The position numbers and the translations under genes are program-made. From positions 1 through 6,955 of the forward strand of contig JAOZTV010000165.1 of assembly GCA_029939015.1 (NCBI GenBank): a DNA stretch of 6,955 bases, read 5' to 3'. This document shows, piece by piece, positions 6,644 to 6,955 of this stretch (position 1 is the stretch's first letter; every line of letters begins with the position of its first letter). This DNA is from Candidatus Aminicenantota bacterium (GTDB lineage: Bacteria > Acidobacteriota > Aminicenantia > UBA2199). The notes beneath the pieces were generated by a model, which saw nothing but the letters and a program-made list of their open reading frames with translations, had not been told where the DNA came from and made no database searches.

Positions 6644-6858
6644 CTTCATGTACCATATAAATAATTTTTTTTGATAATCATTTATTATTAAGTAATATAT
6701 TTATAGGTTACATATAAAGAAATTGTATTTCATTATATGTAACTTTGTTTTGATTGTAAATGAAAAGTGGACTTCTATAGAAAATATTGATGATGAAAAT
6801 GAAAAAAAATTCGTCTGGCATTAAAAAGTTGTTATTCTTGCTTATCCTCAAAAAAAAA
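6644..6858. other. Non-coding AT-rich region downstream of aor
   Basis: No convincing gene is seen here. It holds a weak hairpin, TTGATAAT (6671-6678) with ATTATTAA (6684-6691), preceded rather than followed by a T-run, and then the long hairpin listed separately. A stop-free plus-strand stretch ending at 6824 reads NEKWTSIENIDDENEKKF, which looks protein-like but has no start codon with a ribosome-binding site. It may be chance or a decayed gene end. The part to the right of 6858 may be coding on the minus strand. Confidence 0.5.
6707..6756 (+). terminator. Long hairpin with T-rich tail, probable terminator of the aor transcript
   Basis: GTTACATATAA (6707-6717) pairs perfectly with TTATATGTAAC (6733-6743). 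Inside it GAAAT (6719-6723) pairs with ATTTC (6727-6731) around a TGT loop, with a single A-A mismatch at 6718/6732. The result is a 37-base near-perfect hairpin with 16 pairs. TTTGTTTTGATTG follows on the plus strand, a broken T-tract. It lies 63 bases after the aor stop codon. The stem is AT-rich and the tail is interrupted, so termination may be weak. An operator or a remnant of a small inverted-repeat element would look similar. Confidence 0.5.
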
Positions 6859-6955
6859 TTAGATTCCCCAGATTGTGAATATTTCTTTTTTATATTCTAC
6901 TTCTTTTCTATATAGTTTATTACGCCATTCTTTTTTTATTTTATCTCTGTCAAAG
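6859..6955 (-). CDS. Possible C-terminal end of an unrecognised protein (partial)
   Basis: From the right edge on the minus strand, 31 codons run without a stop to TAA at 6861-6859. The product is highly charged (DRDKIKKEWRNKLYRKEVEY) and ends in FTIWGI. The composition looks like a real lysine-rich protein tail, and the placement would make it convergent with aor, with the hairpin at 6707-6743 between the two ends. I recognise no domain, and 31 open codons in AT-rich DNA can occur by chance, so the call is weak. Confidence 0.33.
   Translation of the reverse strand, partial: FDRDKIKKEWRNKLYRKEVEYKKEIFTIWGI

Noticed and set aside
6790..6915. 41-codon plus-strand reading frame starting ATGATGAAAATG with a leucine-rich stretch resembling a signal peptide
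   Set aside because: It has no ribosome-binding site although every real gene here has a strong one, it is simple-sequence rich, and it overlaps the better-looking minus-strand protein end.
1..6955. CRISPR array, tRNA, rRNA, transposase or phage genes
   Set aside because: I saw no regularly spaced repeats, no recognisable tRNA or rRNA segments and no transposase or phage protein motifs on either strand.

Overview
The window is AT-rich bacterial DNA (roughly one third G+C by eye) with two divergent transcription units around a 204-base intergenic region (2336-2539). Two secreted proteins with Sec signal peptides and a tungsten-type aldehyde:ferredoxin oxidoreductase point to an anaerobic or fermentative bacterium that degrades peptides or amino acids. 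The secreted PD40/amidohydrolase type is common in Bacteroidota, Ignavibacteria, Calditrichota and related groups. However, all five start codons follow strong AGGAGG-like Shine-Dalgarno sites, which is atypical for mainstream Bacteroidota. I therefore assign no phylum.

Left unit, minus strand (1-2335): an S15/CocE-type serine hydrolase (464-2335) with an intact Ser-Asp-His set is followed 18 bases later by the start of a second secreted protein (445 to beyond the window edge). Only the signal peptide and the first PD40 beta-propeller repeats of the second protein are visible. It is probably the large TolB-like/amidohydrolase type. The pair looks like a small operon for extracytoplasmic peptide or amide hydrolysis.

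Right unit, plus strand (2540-6643): a PLP-dependent gamma-family enzyme (cystathionine gamma-synthase/lyase-like) is followed by a homoserine dehydrogenase without an ACT domain (hom) and, 19 bases later, by an AOR-family tungsten/molybdopterin oxidoreductase. The 113-base PLP-hom spacer has no U-tract terminator but holds two crossing stems (pseudoknot topology) and a third hairpin just before the hom ribosome-binding site. The three enzymes could act on one metabolic node (homoserine, sulfur amino acids, 2-oxobutyrate or aldehydes). The AOR's link to the other two is the unexplained part.

The divergent intergenic region carries five A-tracts at about 10-base spacing, consistent with intrinsically curved DNA between the two proposed promoters. 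The right end (6644-6955) is mostly non-coding. It has a long hairpin that probably terminates the aor transcript, and possibly the last 31 codons of an unrecognised minus-strand gene entering from the right edge.
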